DNA of 64,000 nucleotides from positions 1-64,000 of the forward strand of contig NZ_GL882644.1 of assembly GCF_000195635.1 (NCBI RefSeq), in the 5' to 3' direction. Each line of letters opens with the position of its first letter. The first letter of the stretch is position 1. Positions 63,002 through 64,000 of the stretch are shown here, piece after piece. The notes under the pieces were generated by a model that ran no database searches, was not told the DNA's origin, and was given only the letters and a program-made list of their open reading frames with translations. The DNA comes from Bacteroides fluxus YIT 12057 (GTDB lineage Bacteria; Bacteroidota; Bacteroidia; Bacteroidales; Bacteroidaceae). A program made the position numbers and the translations under genes.

Positions 63002-64000
63002 ATGAAAAACAATCAACGCCTCGTCGCACTTGATGTAATGAGAGGGCTCACCATTGCCGGAATGATTCTGGTGAATACACCCGAAACCTGGAGCTATGTA
63101 TATGCCCCGCTACAACATGCCCGGTGGAACGGACTGACTCCTACCGATGTCATTTTTCCTTTCTTCCTGTTTATGATGGGAGTGTCCATGTATATCTCTC
63201 TGAAGAAATGTTCGTTTCATTTGAGTTCTCATCTCCTGATGAAAATTATTCGCCGCTCGCTGATACTGTTTCTCATCGGTACAGCGATCTATGCACTGGC
63301 TACCTTTTTGGGTACGCTGCGCGACGCCTGCCGGCAACCCGGTTTTGAAGGCAATCCGTGGAAAGAGGCGTTTGCCTCCTTACCCGGCACCCGCATTCCG
63401 GGAGTACTGCAACGTCTTGGAGTCTGCTACGGAATCGGTTCCATTATAGTGCTTACCTGCCGGCATCGCTATATTCCTCATCTGGCCGGAGGCATATTAG
63501 CGGGATATTTCCTGATACTGCTCTTTGGAAACGGATTTGTACACAGTCCCGAGAACATTCTTTCTGTGGTTGACCGGACTTTGTTCGGAGACAATATGAT
63601 TAACGACGGAGGAATAGATCCAGAAGGAGCATTGAGCACGCTGCCGTCGATAGCACAAGTACTTATCGGCTTCTGTATAGGCAAAATCTGTATAGAGACG
63701 CCGGATATGAGAGAGAAACTGAACAAAATCTTTCTGTACGGCTCTTTGATGCTGATTGTGGGCTGGCTGTTCAGTTATGGTTGTCCGCTGAACAAAAGGG
63801 TCTGGACCCCCAGTTTTGTTCTGGTCACTTGTGGCTTTGCCTGTCTTTTATTGGGCATACTGATATGGTACATCGACCTGCGGAAAGTATATAAGCAGAC
63901 GTGGACTTTCGAAGTATTCGGAGTAAATCCTTTGTTCTGCTATGTTCTCAGCGAAGTATTGGCTATTTTAGTCGACTACCTGCCTTTGCATTCGGCTACT
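63002..64000 (+). CDS. NagX/DUF5009-like membrane acyltransferase, partial at right edge
   Basis: The frame opens at ATG 63002 and stays open to the window end (333 residues seen). It begins MKNNQRLVALDVMRGLTIAG, then WNGLTPTDVIFPFFLFMMG, and GTRIPGVLQRLGVCYGIGS, the markers of NagX and heparan-glucosaminide acetyltransferase relatives. About eight hydrophobic segments are visible. Such genes go with GlcNAc or GalNAc use in PULs, probably acetylating amino sugars across the inner membrane. It follows the SusD gene after a terminator. Confidence 0.85.
   Translation, partial: MKNNQRLVALDVMRGLTIAGMILVNTPETWSYVYAPLQHARWNGLTPTDVIFPFFLFMMGVSMYISLKKCSFHLSSHLLMKIIRRSLILFLIGTAIYALATFLGTLRDACRQPGFEGNPWKEAFASLPGTRIPGVLQRLGVCYGIGSIIVLTCRHRYIPHLAGGILAGYFLILLFGNGFVHSPENILSVVDRTLFGDNMINDGGIDPEGALSTLPSIAQVLIGFCIGKICIETPDMREKLNKIFLYGSLMLIVGWLFSYGCPLNKRVWTPSFVLVTCGFACLLLGILIWYIDLRKVYKQTWTFEVFGVNPLFCYVLSEVLAILVDYLPLHSAT

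Overview
The window is chromosomal DNA of a Bacteroides species. Supporting signs are the UpxY/UpxZ capsule regulators, two SusC/SusD pairs, many outer-membrane lipoproteins and glycoside hydrolases, and -7 boxes of the form TAnnTTTG with no strong Shine-Dalgarno sequences. The species cannot be fixed from the sequence alone. I saw no rRNA, tRNA or CRISPR array.

Layout. (1) 1-536: a decayed ParE-type toxin/antitoxin pair. (2) 588-20396, minus strand: one capsular polysaccharide (CPS) operon read from upxY towards gmd. It encodes a nonulosonic-acid-like branch (PseB-type dehydratase, aminotransferase, SpsF-type cytidylyltransferase, NeuB-type synthase), a UDP-HexNAc dehydrogenase, Gmd, glycosyltransferases, a Wzy-like polymerase and a Wzx-like flippase. 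An internally deleted IS66 relic sits inside it. (3) 20583-20822: an invertible promoter with Mpi-type inverted repeats, drawn in the OFF orientation. (4) 20996-22825: small capsule-associated genes (DUF2693, DUF4373), one split at an A8 tract. (5) 23014-43247: a XylR/AraC-type regulator and a convergent polysaccharide utilisation locus (PUL) with GH92, GH125, GH63-like and GH20 enzymes, three phosphatase-type enzymes, a PI-PLC-like protein, a ROK protein and SusCD. (6) 43343-55733: housekeeping genes yaaA, recJ, recQ, a TPR protein, a Phe/Tyr biosynthesis operon behind a leader-peptide attenuator, and dnaG. (7) 55993-64000: a second PUL with a divergent ECF sigma/FecR pair, SusCD and a NagX-like acyltransferase cut by the window edge.

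How it fits together. The capsule operon would be silent in the drawn orientation until the promoter flips; UpxY would then antiterminate and UpxZ would inhibit competing UpxY proteins. The first PUL combines alpha-mannosidases, hexosaminidase, phosphatases and a PI-PLC. That mix could match GPI-anchor glycans or phosphorylated mannans (inference). Two of its promoters, those of the PI-PLC and ROK genes, share a 34-bp element at identical spacing, a good candidate operator for the nearby AraC-type regulator. The second PUL carries a predicted antisense RNA over the susC leader, resembling the DonS class known from ECF-controlled host-glycan PULs.
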